Shown here: positions 1-9,712 of the stretch, one piece after another
Numbering within the stretch: the first letter of the stretch is position 1
How the letters are laid out: each line of letters begins with the position of its first letter
DNA from: a gamma proteobacterium HTCC5015
GTDB lineage: Bacteria; Pseudomonadota; Gammaproteobacteria; HTCC5015
DNA length: 64,000 nt
Direction of reading: 5' to 3'
NCBI GenBank assembly: GCA_000155715.1
Contig: DS990609.1
Span: 1 to 64,000 of the forward strand
The notes under the pieces: model-generated
The model's input: only the letters and a program-made list of their open reading frames with translations
Databases searched by the model: none
Told to the model about the DNA's origin: nothing
Made by a program: the position numbers and the translations under genes

Positions 1-132
1 TTTGGTAGGACAAGCATACTGCAAGTGGAGCTATTGTGAAGCTCAAATTACAGTTCTTGTAAAAGCATGAGAATCGCGCTAGAGCGTTTCTCACAAAGGA
101 TTATAATCCCACTTCCCCCACAAGGTAGCCGA

Positions 133-162
133 TTTATACCAAGGGCATTTCACGGCTGTCAA
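133..162 (-). promoter_or_regulatory. sigma70-type promoter reading off the left edge
   Basis: On the minus strand a perfect -35 TTGACA (157-162) is followed after 18 bases by -10 TATAAA (133-138). It points toward base 1, so it would drive a gene left of the window. In many gammaproteobacteria the gene after lon is hupB, but none of it is visible here, so that identity is inference. Confidence 0.6.
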
Positions 163-219
163 CAAGTACTACTGCGCTCTTTTGGAGCCGTGCGTGGCAC
201 TTTTCAAAAGTACACTTAA

Positions 220-239
220 GCGCCCTTTTCAAAGGGCGC
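220..239 (-). terminator. possible terminator after lon
   Basis: An inverted repeat GCGCCCT...AGGGCGC with a short A/T loop lies 24 bases beyond the lon stop codon. On the minus strand it is followed by TTAAG and not a clean T-run, so termination is plausible but not certain. Confidence 0.4.
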
Positions 240-262
240 GCTAAGCATTTGATATCGCTGGA

Positions 263-2662
263 TTAGTGATGGCGCAATTCGGCTTTGTCGTCTGCACCAT
301 CTTGGGCAGGGCTATCGCCCTTTTGCATGACACCTTCTTTAAAAGGCTCTCTTGTCAGCGCTACTTCCAAGACTTGATCGATCCAACGCACGGGTTTTAC
401 GTCCAGTGCCGCTTGGATATCTTCGGGAATATCCGCTAAATCTTTGCGGTTTTCCTCGGGAATTAACACCGTCTTAATACCACCTCGGTGGGCAGCTAAG
501 AGCTTTTCTTTCAAGCCGCCGATAGGTAGCACTTCACCACGCAGGGTAATTTCACCGGTCATTGCCACGTCGTTTCTAACGGGAATGCCCGTGAGAATGG
601 ACACCAGCGAAGTGCACATAGCAATACCTGCACTTGGACCATCTTTGGGTGTCGCACCCTCGGGTACGTGCACGTGAATGTCTCGCTTCTCGTGGAAATC
701 ATCTCCTAAGCCAAGCGCTTCGGCTCGGCTTCGCACAACCGTCATCGCCGCTTGAATGGACTCCTGCATGACATCACCCAGTTGCCCAGTATGGTTGAGC
801 TTGCCTTTACCCGGCATGATGGCCGACTCAATCGACAGCAGCTCGCCACCGACTTCCGTCCAAGCTAAACCGGTCACTTGACCAATTTGTGGCTCGTCCT
901 CGGCGACGCCGTAGCGGAAGCGCGCCACTCCCAAATACTCTTCGAGATCTTTTGCCGTGATGCTCAGGGCGCCCTTCTTCTCTTTTAGCACCAGAGATTT
1001 GACAACTTTGCGGCACAGCTTAGACAGCTCGCGCTCTAGGCTACGCACGCCTGCCTCGCGGGTATACAAGCGAATGATATTGCGAACGGCATCACTAGCG
1101 ACGCTCAGCTCGCCGTCTTTCAAACCATTGGCTTTCATTTGTTTGGGCAGCAAATAGCGCTCGGCAATGTTGACCTTTTCATCCTCGGTATAACCGGGAA
1201 TGCGAATAACTTCCATGCGATCAAGCAACGGCTCGGGGATATTCATGCTGTTTGATGTGGCGACGAACATCACATCGGAGAGGTCGTAATCCACCTCAAG
1301 GTAGTGATCCGCAAAGGTGTTATTTTGCTCGGGATCCAGCACTTCCAGTAAAGCCGACGCGGGGTCGCCACGAAAATCCGTTGCCATTTTGTCAATTTCA
1401 TCGAGCAAATATAGTGGGTTGCGCGTGCCTACTTTACTCAGGTTTTGAACAATTTTACCCGGTAAGGCACCGATATAAGTGCGGCGGTGGCCGCGGATTT
1501 CTGCTTCATCGCGCACACCGCCGAGAGACATTCGCGTAAACCGACGCCCCGTTGCATCGGCAATAGAGCGACCCAGTGACGTTTTACCCACACCAGGAGG
1601 ACCGACCAAGCACAGTATAGGGCCCTTCAGCTTGCGAACGCGCTTTTGTACGGCGAGATATTCGACGATGCGCTCTTTGACCTTATCTAGGCCGTAGTGC
1701 TGCTCTTCGAGAACATTTTCTGCTTTGCTTAAATCGGCTTTGATTTTGCTGCGTTTTTTCCACGGAACATCGAGCAATGTGTCGATGTAGGTGCGCACAA
1801 CGGTCGCCTCGGCGGACATCGGCGACATCATCTTGAGTTTTTTCAACTCGGACTCGGCCTTTTCCTTCGCCTCTTTGCTCATGCCCGATTTTTCAATGCG
1901 AGCGGCTAGCTCCTCGAGTTCATTACCCTCTTCACCGAGCTCGCCCATCTCCTTTTGAATGGCCTTCATTTGCTCGTTGAGATAGTACTCGCGCTGACTC
2001 TTTTCCATTTGCTGCTTAACGCGGCCGCGAATTCGCTTTTCTACTTGTAGCAAGTCGAGTTCGCTTTCAATCAGGCTCATCAAGTGTTCCATGCGCTGGC
2101 GCACATCGACCATCTCGAGTACTTCTTGCTTATCCTCGAGCTTGAGCGACATGTGGGCGGCGATGGTGTCCGAAAGGCGCGAGGGTTCATCAATACCCGA
2201 TAGGGATGACAGTACTTCCGGTGGCACCTTCTTATTCAGTTTCACGTACTGATCAAACAAATTCATCAGCGTTCGCGTTAGCACTTCCGCTTCGCTCTCG
2301 TCCGCATCGGGCTCGCCCATCGGCGTCGCATCCGCCACGAAATAATTGTCGTTGCTGACCAATCCGTCCAGACGCGCGCGCTGCTCACCTTCAACCAGTA
2401 CTTTGATCGTGCCATCGGGCAGTTTGAGTAACTGCAAAATCGTGGCGAGGGTGCCAATTTCATGAAGCTCGTCAACACCGGGCTCGTCAACTTCGGCGCT
2501 CTTCTGCGCCACCAACAAAACCTGTTTGTTGTCTTGCATAGCTTTATCCAGCGCGTCGATGGACTTTTGTCGGCCGACAAACAACGGGATGACCATATGC
2601 GGATAGACCACCACATCGCGCAGAGGCAATACGGGCAGCTGGATCATATTCTGGGTGCTCAT
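263..2662 (-). CDS. lon: Lon ATP-dependent protease
   Basis: Cytoplasmic AAA+ serine protease that degrades misfolded and regulatory proteins. The protein has about 799 residues, the usual Lon length. It has an N-terminal substrate-binding domain (about 10-200), a coiled-coil linker rich in Glu and Lys, an AAA+ module with Walker [10 protein letters not shown] and Walker B YLLDEIDK, and a C-terminal protease domain with the catalytic serine in GPSAGIA and the lysine further on near [11 protein letters not shown] chose the ATG at 2662 because an AAGGGGGA ribosome binding site lies nine bases upstream; an in-frame GTG at 2668 would be too close to it. A sigma32-like promoter lies just upstream. 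Lon follows clpX in the same direction, as in related genomes. Confidence 0.98.
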   Translation of the reverse strand: MSTQNMIQLPVLPLRDVVVYPHMVIPLFVGRQKSIDALDKAMQDNKQVLLVAQKSAEVDEPGVDELHEIGTLATILQLLKLPDGTIKVLVEGEQRARLDGLVSNDNYFVADATPMGEPDADESEAEVLTRTLMNLFDQYVKLNKKVPPEVLSSLSGIDEPSRLSDTIAAHMSLKLEDKQEVLEMVDVRQRMEHLMSLIESELDLLQVEKRIRGRVKQQMEKSQREYYLNEQMKAIQKEMGELGEEGNELEELAARIEKSGMSKEAKEKAESELKKLKMMSPMSAEATVVRTYIDTLLDVPWKKRSKIKADLSKAENVLEEQHYGLDKVKERIVEYLAVQKRVRKLKGPILCLVGPPGVGKTSLGRSIADATGRRFTRMSLGGVRDEAEIRGHRRTYIGALPGKIVQNLSKVGTRNPLYLLDEIDKMATDFRGDPASALLEVLDPEQNNTFADHYLEVDYDLSDVMFVATSNSMNIPEPLLDRMEVIRIPGYTEDEKVNIAERYLLPKQMKANGLKDGELSVASDAVRNIIRLYTREAGVRSLERELSKLCRKVVKSLVLKEKKGALSITAKDLEEYLGVARFRYGVAEDEPQIGQVTGLAWTEVGGELLSIESAIMPGKGKLNHTGQLGDVMQESIQAAMTVVRSRAEALGLGDDFHEKRDIHVHVPEGATPKDGPSAGIAMCTSLVSILTGIPVRNDVAMTGEITLRGEVLPIGGLKEKLLAAHRGGIKTVLIPEENRKDLADIPEDIQAALDVKPVRWIDQVLEVALTREPFKEGVMQKGDSPAQDGADDKAELRHH

Positions 2663-2707
2663 AGACACAATTCCCCCTTATGGGAATAGATATTCATTTA
2701 TCACTGG

Positions 2708-2733
2708 ATAGGGGCATCCAGCAAAACTTCAAG
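2708..2733 (-). promoter_or_regulatory. heat-shock (sigma32-type) promoter of lon
   Basis: Between clpX and lon the minus strand reads CTTGAA (2728-2733), 13 bases, then CCCCTAT (2708-2714). This closely matches the sigma32 consensus CTTGAA-N13-15-CCCCAT. It sits about 45 bases before the lon start codon. Heat-shock control of lon is well established in E. coli; its operation here is inferred. Confidence 0.7.
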
Positions 2734-2745
2734 GGTTTAGGCGGC

Positions 2746-4026
2746 CTATTGTCCGTCTGAGGCCGCTTTTTTATAGTCACTGTTCTCGTACATGATGTAG
2801 GGCTCAGACTCACCGCGAATCACGGCGTCGTCGATCACCACTTTAGAGACGCTCTCCATGGAGGGTACCTCGTACATCGTGTCGAGAAGGATGTTTTCAA
2901 GGATAGTGCGAAGACCGCGCGCCCCCGTTTTGCGCTCCATCGCCTTTTGAGCAATGGCACTGAGAGCGGCATCTAAGAACTCGATTTCCACACCTTCCAT
3001 TTCAAACAGATATTTAAACTGTTTAATAATGGCATTTTTAGGCTGTGTCAGAATTTCGATCAGGGCTTCCTCACCCAGCTCTTCGAGCGTCGCCACCACG
3101 GGCAAGCGACCGATAAACTCGGGGATCAAGCCATATTTGACCAAGTCCTCTGGCTCGACTTCGTGCAACAGCTGACCAATAGCGAGGTCGTCTTCCTCGG
3201 TTTTCACCTCGGCCGCAAAACCGATGCCCCCCTTCTCCGAGCGCTCGCGTATCACCTTGTCGAGGCCGGCAAAGGCGCCGCCACAAATAAACAAGATATT
3301 CGAAGTGTCCACCTGCAGGAACTCCTGCTGGGGATGCTTGCGGCCACCCTGAGGGGGCACTGAGGCGACAGTGCCTTCAATCAGCTTCAACAGCGCCTGC
3401 TGTACGCCCTCACCCGACACATCGCGAGTAATCGAGGGGTTGTCTGCCTTGCGCGACACCTTGTCGATTTCATCGATATAAACGATGCCTCTCTGAGCCT
3501 TTTCCACATCGTAATCGCATTTTTGAAGCAGCTTTTGGATGATGTTTTCTACATCTTCACCCACATAGCCGGCTTCCGTAAGCGTGGTTGCGTCGGCGAT
3601 GGTAAAGGGCACGTTCAATAGTCGCGCCATGGTCTCAGCCAACAGCGTTTTACCCGAGCCCGTTGGGCCAATCAGAAGAATGTTACTTTTAGAGAGCTCG
3701 ATCTCATCGTTGCGCTGACTCGATTCCATGCGTTTGTAGTGATTGTAGACCGCGACGGACAAAACCTTTTTGGCGCGCTCTTGGCCAATCACATAATCAT
3801 CGAGACGCTGCTTGATCTCGTGCGGAGTGGGCAAATTGGTATCGCCACTCTCGCTCTGCTCTTGCAGCTCCTCTCGGATAATCTCGTTACACAGATCGAC
3901 ACACTCATCACAGATATACACCGATGGGCCAGCGATTAGCTTGCGCACTTCGTGTTGGCTCTTTCCACAAAAAGAGCAGTAGAGAAGCTTGCCATTATCA
4001 GAGGTGTTATCGGTGCTGTCAGTCAT
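2746..4026 (-). CDS. clpX: ClpX, ATP-binding unfoldase of the ClpXP protease
   Basis: AAA+ unfoldase that recognises tagged substrates and threads them into ClpP. The protein has 426 residues, normal for ClpX. The N-terminal zinc-binding domain shows CSFCGK and CDEC (about 19-42). The ATPase core has Walker A GPTGSGKT, Walker [10 protein letters not shown] and an arginine-rich sensor region (KTGARGLR). The IGF loop that docks into ClpP is seen as GIGF near the middle. It lies between clpP and lon in the conserved tig-clpP-clpX-lon order, about 130 bases after the clpP stop codon. Confidence 0.98.
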   Translation of the reverse strand: MTDSTDNTSDNGKLLYCSFCGKSQHEVRKLIAGPSVYICDECVDLCNEIIREELQEQSESGDTNLPTPHEIKQRLDDYVIGQERAKKVLSVAVYNHYKRMESSQRNDEIELSKSNILLIGPTGSGKTLLAETMARLLNVPFTIADATTLTEAGYVGEDVENIIQKLLQKCDYDVEKAQRGIVYIDEIDKVSRKADNPSITRDVSGEGVQQALLKLIEGTVASVPPQGGRKHPQQEFLQVDTSNILFICGGAFAGLDKVIRERSEKGGIGFAAEVKTEEDDLAIGQLLHEVEPEDLVKYGLIPEFIGRLPVVATLEELGEEALIEILTQPKNAIIKQFKYLFEMEGVEIEFLDAALSAIAQKAMERKTGARGLRTILENILLDTMYEVPSMESVSKVVIDDAVIRGESEPYIMYENSDYKKAASDGQ

Positions 4027-4155
4027 TTAGAGCGACCTCGTGGGGAATGCGAATAGTGTATTACAATTAGATTGTTTGCCCTCGCCAGAGGGATGTCAAC
4101 CCGAAAGCCCAGCCGCCGCTGTGGGCGGCTACAGCTCTGGGATAAGCGGTCGTTA

Positions 4156-4764
4156 TTATCGGGTAACGAGCACATCGTCAATCAGGCCGTACTCCTTAGC
4201 CTCATCTGCGCCCATAAAATTATCCCGCTCGGTGTCCTCTACGACGCGCTCAAAGGGCTGCCCAGTGTGATCGGCCAGCATGCGATTTAGTTTTTCTTTG
4301 GTTTTCAGTATGTTGCGGGCGTGAATATCGATATCCGTCGCCTGCCCCTGAAAACCGCCGAGAGGCTGGTGAATCATGACGCTCGAATTGGGCAGAGCAA
4401 ACCGTTTGCCCTTGGCGCCCCCCGACAGCAAAAACGCCCCCATGCTCGCGGCCTGGCCGATACACAGCGTACTGACATCGGGCTTAATGAAGCGCATGGT
4501 GTCGTAAATCGCCATGCCCGCAGTCACCGAGCCACCCGGCGAGTTGATGTAGAGAGAAATATCTTTATCCGGATTGTCTGCTTCGAGAAATAGCAACTGA
4601 GCCACAATCAAGTTGGCCATGTGTTCCTCGACTTGGCCTACCATGAAAATTACGCGCTCTTTCAACAAACGCGAATAAATATCGAAGGCGCGCTCGCCGC
4701 GAGCGGACTGTTCGACGACCATGGGAACAAGGTTGGCCTGAATATTGTTGTCAGTGTGGTTCAT
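4156..4764 (-). CDS. clpP: ClpP, proteolytic subunit of the ClpXP protease
   Basis: Serine peptidase forming the tetradecameric degradation chamber used by ClpX. The protein has 202 residues starting at MNHTDNN. A longer in-frame reading starts at 4866, but its first 34 codons lie over the tig terminator and promoter region. The ATG at 4764 has a GGAG ribosome binding site six bases upstream. The catalytic Ser is in [11 protein letters not shown], the His in MIHQPLGG, and the Asp further downstream (ATDIDIHA). The GSVTAG segment of the substrate groove is present. Confidence 0.98.
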   Translation of the reverse strand: MNHTDNNIQANLVPMVVEQSARGERAFDIYSRLLKERVIFMVGQVEEHMANLIVAQLLFLEADNPDKDISLYINSPGGSVTAGMAIYDTMRFIKPDVSTLCIGQAASMGAFLLSGGAKGKRFALPNSSVMIHQPLGGFQGQATDIDIHARNILKTKEKLNRMLADHTGQPFERVVEDTERDNFMGADEAKEYGLIDDVLVTR

Positions 4765-4861
4765 TGCAACTCCGATTGAACACAGTTTGAAACAGTCATT
4801 ATTACACACGCTTTTTATCACGCTGACCAGACACAAACCAAGAATTGAAGGCTCTAAAACG

Positions 4862-4891
4862 AACATCGGCTTGCCGAAGCAAGCCGATGTT
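4862..4891 (-). terminator. terminator between tig and clpP
   Basis: A 12-bp perfect stem AACATCGGCTTG/CAAGCCGATGTT closes a CTTCGG loop, the exceptionally stable UUCG type. On the minus strand it is followed by CGTTTTAG. It starts 20 bases after the tig stop codon, so it probably separates tig from clpP transcription at least partly. Confidence 0.75.
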
Positions 4892-4910
4892 TATGGGAAA
4901 GCGACAAACT

Positions 4911-6221
4911 TTACGTTTGTTGCTGATTGATTTTCATCACTTCAGAAAACGGCTTAGTCTCTTCTTTGACTTTCGCCTGAGACATTAACCAATCAACGGC
5001 TTGATCTTCCACCACAACCGCTTCGACGCTAGCGAGCATCTGAGGGTTTTCGTAGTAGTAATCCACCACTTGCTGTGGATCTTCGTAGCTCGCCGCCAAT
5101 TGCTCAAGCGTCTCTTTGACTTTATCGGGGCTGGCTTTAATCTCTTGCTGCTTCACAACCTCGCCGACTAGCAAGCCCAATTTAACGCGGCGCTCCGCCT
5201 CTTCTTGGAAAGGCTCGTTGGGAAATTCCTCAAGCTTGATCGGCGCCTGGCCGCCAAACTGTTGAAACGCTTGCTCTTTCAAACGCTGAATTTCCTGATC
5301 GACCAAAGCGCTGGGGCACTGGAGTTCGTTTTGCTCGAGCAGCGCATCCATGACTTGCTTTTTGGTTTGCGTTTTCAGCGTTTGCGTCAATTCGCGCTGC
5401 ATGTGGTTTTGCAGGTTCTCGCGCAACTTTTCTGTTGAGCCATCTTCAACACCAAAGGCCTTGGCAAACTCTTCATCCACTTCAGGCAGCGCTTGCTCAG
5501 CCACTTTTTGAACGGTGATATCAAACTCAGCGTCTTTGCCTTGCAGATCTTCTTTGTTGTAGTCCTCGGGGAAAGTCACCTTGATGGTTTTCTCGTCACC
5601 CCCTTTCATGCCTTCGATTTGCGACTCGAAGCCATCAATCATAGAACCACTGCCGAGAACCAAGGGCATATCATTGCCTTTGCCGCCCTCAAACTCTTCG
5701 CCATCGACACGACCGACAAAATCGATTGTGACCTGATCACCCTCTTTTGAAGCGCGCTCCACGTCGTTCCACTCGGCGCGCTGCTGGCGCAAGGTTTCCA
5801 CCATCTCGTCGATATCCGACTCGCCAATTTCGGAGTTGAGCTTCTCAACTTTCATTTTTGAAGGGTCTGCGAGCTGAATCTCGGGGTAGACTTCGAAAAC
5901 CGCCACGTAGGTCAGTTTGTCATCGTCGTCCAAATCCGCTTTTTCTATCGCTGGGTAGCCAGCGGGATTTACCTCTTCCTTGGTGAGTGCTTCGCTGAGC
6001 GTGCTTTGAATGAGGTTGGAAACCACATCCTGACGCGCTTCGCCCGCGTAGCGCTTTTTAACCACACTCATGGGAACTTTGCCAGGACGGAAGCCGGGAA
6101 TCTTGGCGCTACGAGCAATTTGTTGATACTGATTTTCCAGCGCTTGCGCCACAGTTTCAGCGGGCACTTCGACGGTCAGTTTGCGCTCTAGGCCTTCACT
6201 GGTTTCCAAAGAAACTTGCAT
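4911..6221 (-). CDS. tig: Trigger factor, ribosome-associated chaperone
   Basis: Peptidyl-prolyl isomerase and chaperone that binds ribosomal protein L23 and meets nascent chains. The protein has 436 residues, standard length. The N-terminal ribosome-binding domain contains the signature GFRPGKVP near residue 45. A central FKBP-type isomerase domain follows (about 155-245, GDQVTIDFVGRVDGEEFEGG), then a helical, Glu/Gln-rich C-terminal chaperone domain. The ATG at 6221 has an AAGGTGA ribosome binding site. Confidence 0.98.
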   Translation of the reverse strand: MQVSLETSEGLERKLTVEVPAETVAQALENQYQQIARSAKIPGFRPGKVPMSVVKKRYAGEARQDVVSNLIQSTLSEALTKEEVNPAGYPAIEKADLDDDDKLTYVAVFEVYPEIQLADPSKMKVEKLNSEIGESDIDEMVETLRQQRAEWNDVERASKEGDQVTIDFVGRVDGEEFEGGKGNDMPLVLGSGSMIDGFESQIEGMKGGDEKTIKVTFPEDYNKEDLQGKDAEFDITVQKVAEQALPEVDEEFAKAFGVEDGSTEKLRENLQNHMQRELTQTLKTQTKKQVMDALLEQNELQCPSALVDQEIQRLKEQAFQQFGGQAPIKLEEFPNEPFQEEAERRVKLGLLVGEVVKQQEIKASPDKVKETLEQLAASYEDPQQVVDYYYENPQMLASVEAVVVEDQAVDWLMSQAKVKEETKPFSEVMKINQQQT

Positions 6222-6273
6222 GTTTCACCTTTATATATTGCTAGGCCAAAGGCCTGTGAACGTTTCAAATACA

Positions 6274-6329
6274 AAAAAAGCCTGCCGAGGTACCTCATAG
6301 CAAGCTTGTCGCGCGATGCATCTCGGCAG
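6274..6329 (-). terminator. terminator of the tRNA operon
   Basis: On the minus strand CTGCCGAG (6322-6329) pairs with CTCGGCAG (6282-6289) and is followed by GCTTTTTTTG. The loop is long (32 bases), but the 8-bp stem plus seven T residues 11 bases after the tRNA-Leu 3' end fits a factor-independent terminator that also isolates tig. Confidence 0.7.
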
Positions 6330-6339
6330 TGCAGTAATA

Positions 6340-6424
<85 letters not shown>

Positions 6425-6454
6425 AGAACCCAGCGCTTTCGCACTGGAAAAATA

Positions 6455-6530
6455 TGGGGTGGACGATGGGGATCGAACCCACGACCACAAGAGTCACAAT
6501 CTTGTGCTCTACCAACTGAGCTACGCCCAC
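6455..6530 (-). tRNA. tRNA-His (anticodon GUG)
   Basis: The minus strand encodes a 76-base tRNA with acceptor GTGGGCG, D-loop AGTTGGT, anticodon stem CAAGA/TCTTG with loop TTGTGAC (GUG), T-loop TTCGATC and an encoded CCA. It is the third gene of the Pro-Arg-His-Leu operon, about 30 bases before tRNA-Leu. Confidence 0.97.
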
Positions 6531-6552
6531 CATATTGTCTCGCACGCGATGA

Positions 6553-6629
6553 TGGCGCGCCCGGCAGGACTCGAACCTGCAACCTACGGCTTAGAAGGCC
6601 GTTGCTCTATCCGGTTGAGCTACGGGCGC
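6553..6629 (-). tRNA. tRNA-Arg (anticodon UCU)
   Basis: The minus strand encodes a 77-base tRNA with acceptor GCGCCCG, anticodon stem ACGGC/GCCGT with loop CTTCTAA (UCU), T-loop TTCGAGT and an encoded CCA. It reads AGA/AGG arginine codons, which are rare in this window's genes. Confidence 0.97.
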
Positions 6630-6658
6630 AGATCGATCACCGACGCGTTCATCGCGAT

Positions 6659-6735
6659 TGGTCGGGGCAGAGAGATTCGAACTCCCGACCCACTGCTCCC
6701 AAAGCAGTTGCGCTACCAGACTGCGCTATGCCCCG
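6659..6735 (-). tRNA. tRNA-Pro (anticodon UGG)
   Basis: The minus strand encodes a 77-base tRNA with acceptor CGGGGCA paired to TGCCCCG, anticodon stem ACTGC/GCAGT with loop TTTGGGA (UGG), T-loop TTCGAAT and an encoded CCA. It is the first gene of the operon, just after a strong promoter. Confidence 0.97.
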
Positions 6736-6753
6736 ACGTTTCGCGAGGGCGGA

Positions 6754-6782
6754 ATAATACGCAGACACCTGCGTCGCGTCAA
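6754..6782 (-). promoter_or_regulatory. promoter of the tRNA operon
   Basis: On the minus strand -35 TTGACG (6777-6782), a 17-base spacer and -10 TATTAT (6754-6759) are followed by the GC-rich discriminator CCGCCC. A GC-rich discriminator is the known hallmark of stable-RNA promoters under stringent (ppGpp) control. The first tRNA starts 19 bases downstream of the -10. Confidence 0.8.
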
Positions 6783-6889
6783 TGCCTGAAAGCCGTCCAA
6801 TGTTGAACGCCCCCTCTATACTGGAGGGCACGGCCATGAGAAAATTCGCGCTTTCACTCACACTAGCAGCGACGGAGCCCGTTTCCACC

Positions 6890-7756
6890 ATGAGCGGACA
6901 AAAAATCGACGGTAAATCGGTATCAAACGCCGTTAAAGAGCGCGTTAAAAGCCAAGTTCAGCAGCGCCTAGATCGCGGGCGACGCGCCCCAGGCCTAGCC
7001 GTTGTGCTGGTGGGCAGCGACCCTGCCTCGGAGGTTTATGTCGGCCACAAGCGCAAAGCCTGTGACTACATTGGCATACACTCGGAAGCGCACTTACTCA
7101 GCAGTGACACCACCGAAGAAGAACTCCTTACACTGATTGATGAGCTCAATCAAAAAAGTGAGATCGATGGCATTCTCGTGCAACTCCCCCTGCCCGAGCA
7201 CATTGATTCCGACAAAGTCATCGAGCGCATCGACCCCGCCAAAGATGTCGACGGTTTTCACCCCTACAACTTTGGCCGCCTCGCCCAACGCCGCCCCGTG
7301 CTGCGCCCCTGCACGCCCTATGGCGTAATGGAGTTACTCAAGGCGAGCCACGTAGAGGTAGAGGGCAAAGACGCCGTGATTGTCGGCGCCTCCAACATCG
7401 TCGGCCGCCCCATGGCCCTAGAACTGCTACTCGCACGCGCCACCGTCACCGTATGCCACAGCCGCACGCGGGACTTGGCTGAAAAAGTGAAGCAGGCAGA
7501 TATCGTGGTCGCCGGTGTGGGCATTCCCAATTTTGTTAAAGGCAGCTGGATTAAGCCCGGCGCCGTAGTGATTGATGTCGGCATTAACCGCCTCGCCAAC
7601 GGCAAGCTGTGCGGCGATGTGGAATTTGAAGCCGCCGCTGAAAACGCCGCCCACATCACCCCCGTGCCCGGTGGCGTTGGCCCCATGACCGTCGCCATGC
7701 TGATGCAAAACACTTTGGAAGCTTGCGAACAGCGCGAACAGGAGATCGCCCCATGA
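6890..7756 (+). CDS. folD: FolD, methylene-THF dehydrogenase/cyclohydrolase
   Basis: Bifunctional cytosolic enzyme interconverting 5,10-methylene-THF, methenyl-THF and 10-formyl-THF. The protein has 288 residues from MSGQKIDGK, the normal FolD length. The catalytic Tyr/Lys motif is YVGHKRKAC; the folate-binding QLPLP and the NADP-binding GASNIVGRP are present, as is the C-terminal [10 protein letters not shown] signature. The start is uncertain: an in-frame ATG at 6836 has a better ribosome binding site (GGAGG, eight bases) but would add 18 residues not seen in typical FolD. The stop overlaps the next ATG (ATGA), so folD heads a four-gene operon with two cyclophilins and lpxH. Confidence 0.96.
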   Translation: MSGQKIDGKSVSNAVKERVKSQVQQRLDRGRRAPGLAVVLVGSDPASEVYVGHKRKACDYIGIHSEAHLLSSDTTEEELLTLIDELNQKSEIDGILVQLPLPEHIDSDKVIERIDPAKDVDGFHPYNFGRLAQRRPVLRPCTPYGVMELLKASHVEVEGKDAVIVGASNIVGRPMALELLLARATVTVCHSRTRDLAEKVKQADIVVAGVGIPNFVKGSWIKPGAVVIDVGINRLANGKLCGDVEFEAAAENAAHITPVPGGVGPMTVAMLMQNTLEACEQREQEIAP

Positions 7757-8388
7757 AATCGACGGCCCGTTTAGTGGCAACAGCCGCTGCCCTACTCACT
7801 TTAACCCACTTCGCTTATGCCGATGAAGCCGCAAGCTCGGCCCAGCAAAACGAAAAGGTTTTGATCGAAACCAATCGAGGCCATATCGAAGTCTTATTAA
7901 ACGCCGAGAAAGCGCCAGAGAGCGTTGCCAATTTCCTAGCCTATGTCGACGAGGGCTTTTACGAGGGCACGCTTTTTCACCGAACGATCCCCGCCTTTAT
8001 GATTCAAGGCGGCGGCTTTGACACCCACATGGCCAAAAAGCCCACCAAAAGCGCGATTATCAACGAAGCAGACAACGGCTTAAAAAATCTCAAGGGCACA
8101 ATTGCAATGGCGCGCACGGGCTACCCGCACTCAGCGACCTCGCAGTTTTTCATCAACACGAAAGACAACCCCTTTCTCGACCACACGGGCAAAAACCCAC
8201 GCGGCTGGGGCTATGCCGTTTTTGGCAAAGTCACTCGCGGCATGGACACCGTGAGAGCCATTGAGCTCTCCACCACAAAAGTAGCAGGTCAGCACAAAAA
8301 CCTGCCCGTCGAACCCATTGTCATTCAATCCATCACCCGTATTGATTCCCCTCAACCTAAAACTAAGACCAAAGAGGTCCAACCATGA
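7753..8388 (+). CDS. ppiA: Periplasmic cyclophilin-type peptidyl-prolyl isomerase
   Basis: Catalyses cis-trans isomerisation of prolyl bonds. The protein has 211 residues with an N-terminal signal peptide (MKSTARL, hydrophobic AAALLTL, cleavage near AYA-DEA), so it should act in the periplasm. The cyclophilin domain shows [15 protein letters not shown], then GTIAMAR, SQFFIN and WGYAVFGKV. It shares one ATGA junction with folD and another with the downstream cytoplasmic cyclophilin, to which it is clearly similar over the whole domain. Confidence 0.93.
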   Translation: MKSTARLVATAAALLTLTHFAYADEAASSAQQNEKVLIETNRGHIEVLLNAEKAPESVANFLAYVDEGFYEGTLFHRTIPAFMIQGGGFDTHMAKKPTKSAIINEADNGLKNLKGTIAMARTGYPHSATSQFFINTKDNPFLDHTGKNPRGWGYAVFGKVTRGMDTVRAIELSTTKVAGQHKNLPVEPIVIQSITRIDSPQPKTKTKEVQP

Positions 8389-8876
8389 TTAAGCTGAGTA
8401 CTAACCACGGCGATATCACCATTGAACTATTTGATGAACACGCCCCGATCACTTGCGCCAACTTTCGTCAGTACGTCGAAGAAGGCCACTACAACGGCTG
8501 TATTTTCCACCGCGTCATTCCCGACTTCATGATTCAAGCGGGCGGCTTTGATACCGATATGAACCAGAAGCCCACGCGCGACCCTATTCAAAACGAAGCC
8601 AACAACGGCATTAGCAACGAAGTCGGCACACTGGCAATGGCTCGCACACCCGATCCACACTCGGCATCGGCGCAATTTTTCATCAACACCAAACACAACG
8701 CCTTTTTGGATTTTCAAGCGGAAACGGCTCAGGGCTGGGGCTATGCCGTGTTCGGCAAAGTCACCGATGGTATGGATGTGGTGCGAGCCATTGAGGCGGT
8801 CGCCACAGGCAACCACGGCATGCATCAAAACGTGCCCACAGAGCCTGTTATCATCGAAAAGGCCGAAGCCCTTTAA
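8385..8876 (+). CDS. ppiB: Cytoplasmic cyclophilin-type peptidyl-prolyl isomerase
   Basis: Single-domain cyclophilin of 163 residues without a signal peptide, matching PpiB in length. The active-site stretch is FHRVIPDFMIQAGGF, followed by TLAMAR, AQFFINTK and WGYAVFGKV. It overlaps the stop codon of the periplasmic copy by four bases and ends three bases before lpxH, so translation is probably coupled. The two adjacent cyclophilins look like a tandem duplication with split localisation. Confidence 0.96.
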   Translation: MIKLSTNHGDITIELFDEHAPITCANFRQYVEEGHYNGCIFHRVIPDFMIQAGGFDTDMNQKPTRDPIQNEANNGISNEVGTLAMARTPDPHSASAQFFINTKHNAFLDFQAETAQGWGYAVFGKVTDGMDVVRAIEAVATGNHGMHQNVPTEPVIIEKAEAL

Positions 8877-8879
8877 ACC

Positions 8880-9629
8880 ATGCCACACACGCTGTTTATC
8901 TCCGATCTTCACCTCACCGCCCAGCGGCGCGACATTGCACAGGGCTTAATCAGCCTGTGCCAATCCCCACTGGCTCGCAGTGCCGACGCGCTGTACATAC
9001 TGGGCGATTTTGTCGAGTTTTGGATCGGCGATGACACACCCACCGAGGGCATCGATGACGCCATTGATGCCCTCGGTGAACTGGGTACCCACACGCCCTT
9101 GTTCTTTCAACACGGCAATCGCGATTTTTTAATCGGCCGCGATTTCGCGCGGCGCTGCCGGTTTGAACTATTGGACGAAACCGTCGTAATCGATTTATAC
9201 GGGCAGGACACGCTGCTGTTGCACGGCGACACCCTGTGTACCGACGACGTCGACTACCAACAATTTCGACACATGGTGCGCAATGCCGATTGGCAAGCCG
9301 ACTTTCTCAACAAAACGCTGCCAGAGCGGCTAGAGGTTGTGAAACAGATTCGCGCTAAAACGCAAGAGGCCATGACGATGAAAGCCAGCGACATTATGGA
9401 TGTCAACCAGAACGCCGTCGTCGAAACTCTTGAGGCATTCGGCGTGCAGCATATGATTCACGGACACACGCACCGACCCGCACAGCACACGCTGACGGCC
9501 AGTGGCCAGCCCGCCACGCGCACGGTGTTATCCGACTGGGACCAACACGGCAACTGTCTTCTCGTCACACCCGAGAGACAAACACTGATTGATTTCGACT
9601 GGCAAGGCAGCGAACTGGCTCCGTACTGA
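8880..9629 (+). CDS. lpxH: LpxH, UDP-2,3-diacylglucosamine pyrophosphatase
   Basis: Cleaves UDP-2,3-diacylglucosamine to lipid X and UMP, the fourth step of lipid A synthesis, at the inner face of the inner membrane. The protein has 249 residues. The calcineurin-type metallophosphatase ligands appear in order: SDLHL, GDFVEFW, HGNRDF, LLHGDTL and HGHTHRP. It is the last gene of the folD operon. A ppiB-lpxH pair is common in gammaproteobacteria. Confidence 0.96.
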   Translation: MPHTLFISDLHLTAQRRDIAQGLISLCQSPLARSADALYILGDFVEFWIGDDTPTEGIDDAIDALGELGTHTPLFFQHGNRDFLIGRDFARRCRFELLDETVVIDLYGQDTLLLHGDTLCTDDVDYQQFRHMVRNADWQADFLNKTLPERLEVVKQIRAKTQEAMTMKASDIMDVNQNAVVETLEAFGVQHMIHGHTHRPAQHTLTASGQPATRTVLSDWDQHGNCLLVTPERQTLIDFDWQGSELAPY

Positions 9630-9712
9630 GTAGCTTCGCGCAAACTCCGAGCACGCAAACGAATCTCCCAGCCCCTCCCAACCGCGGGAGAAGCTCTGCG
9701 AACGCTTGGCGA

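Noticed and set aside
1-132. Coding start of a gene beyond the left edge
   Set aside because: Only a promoter can be supported; no start codon with a ribosome binding site and family match is visible.
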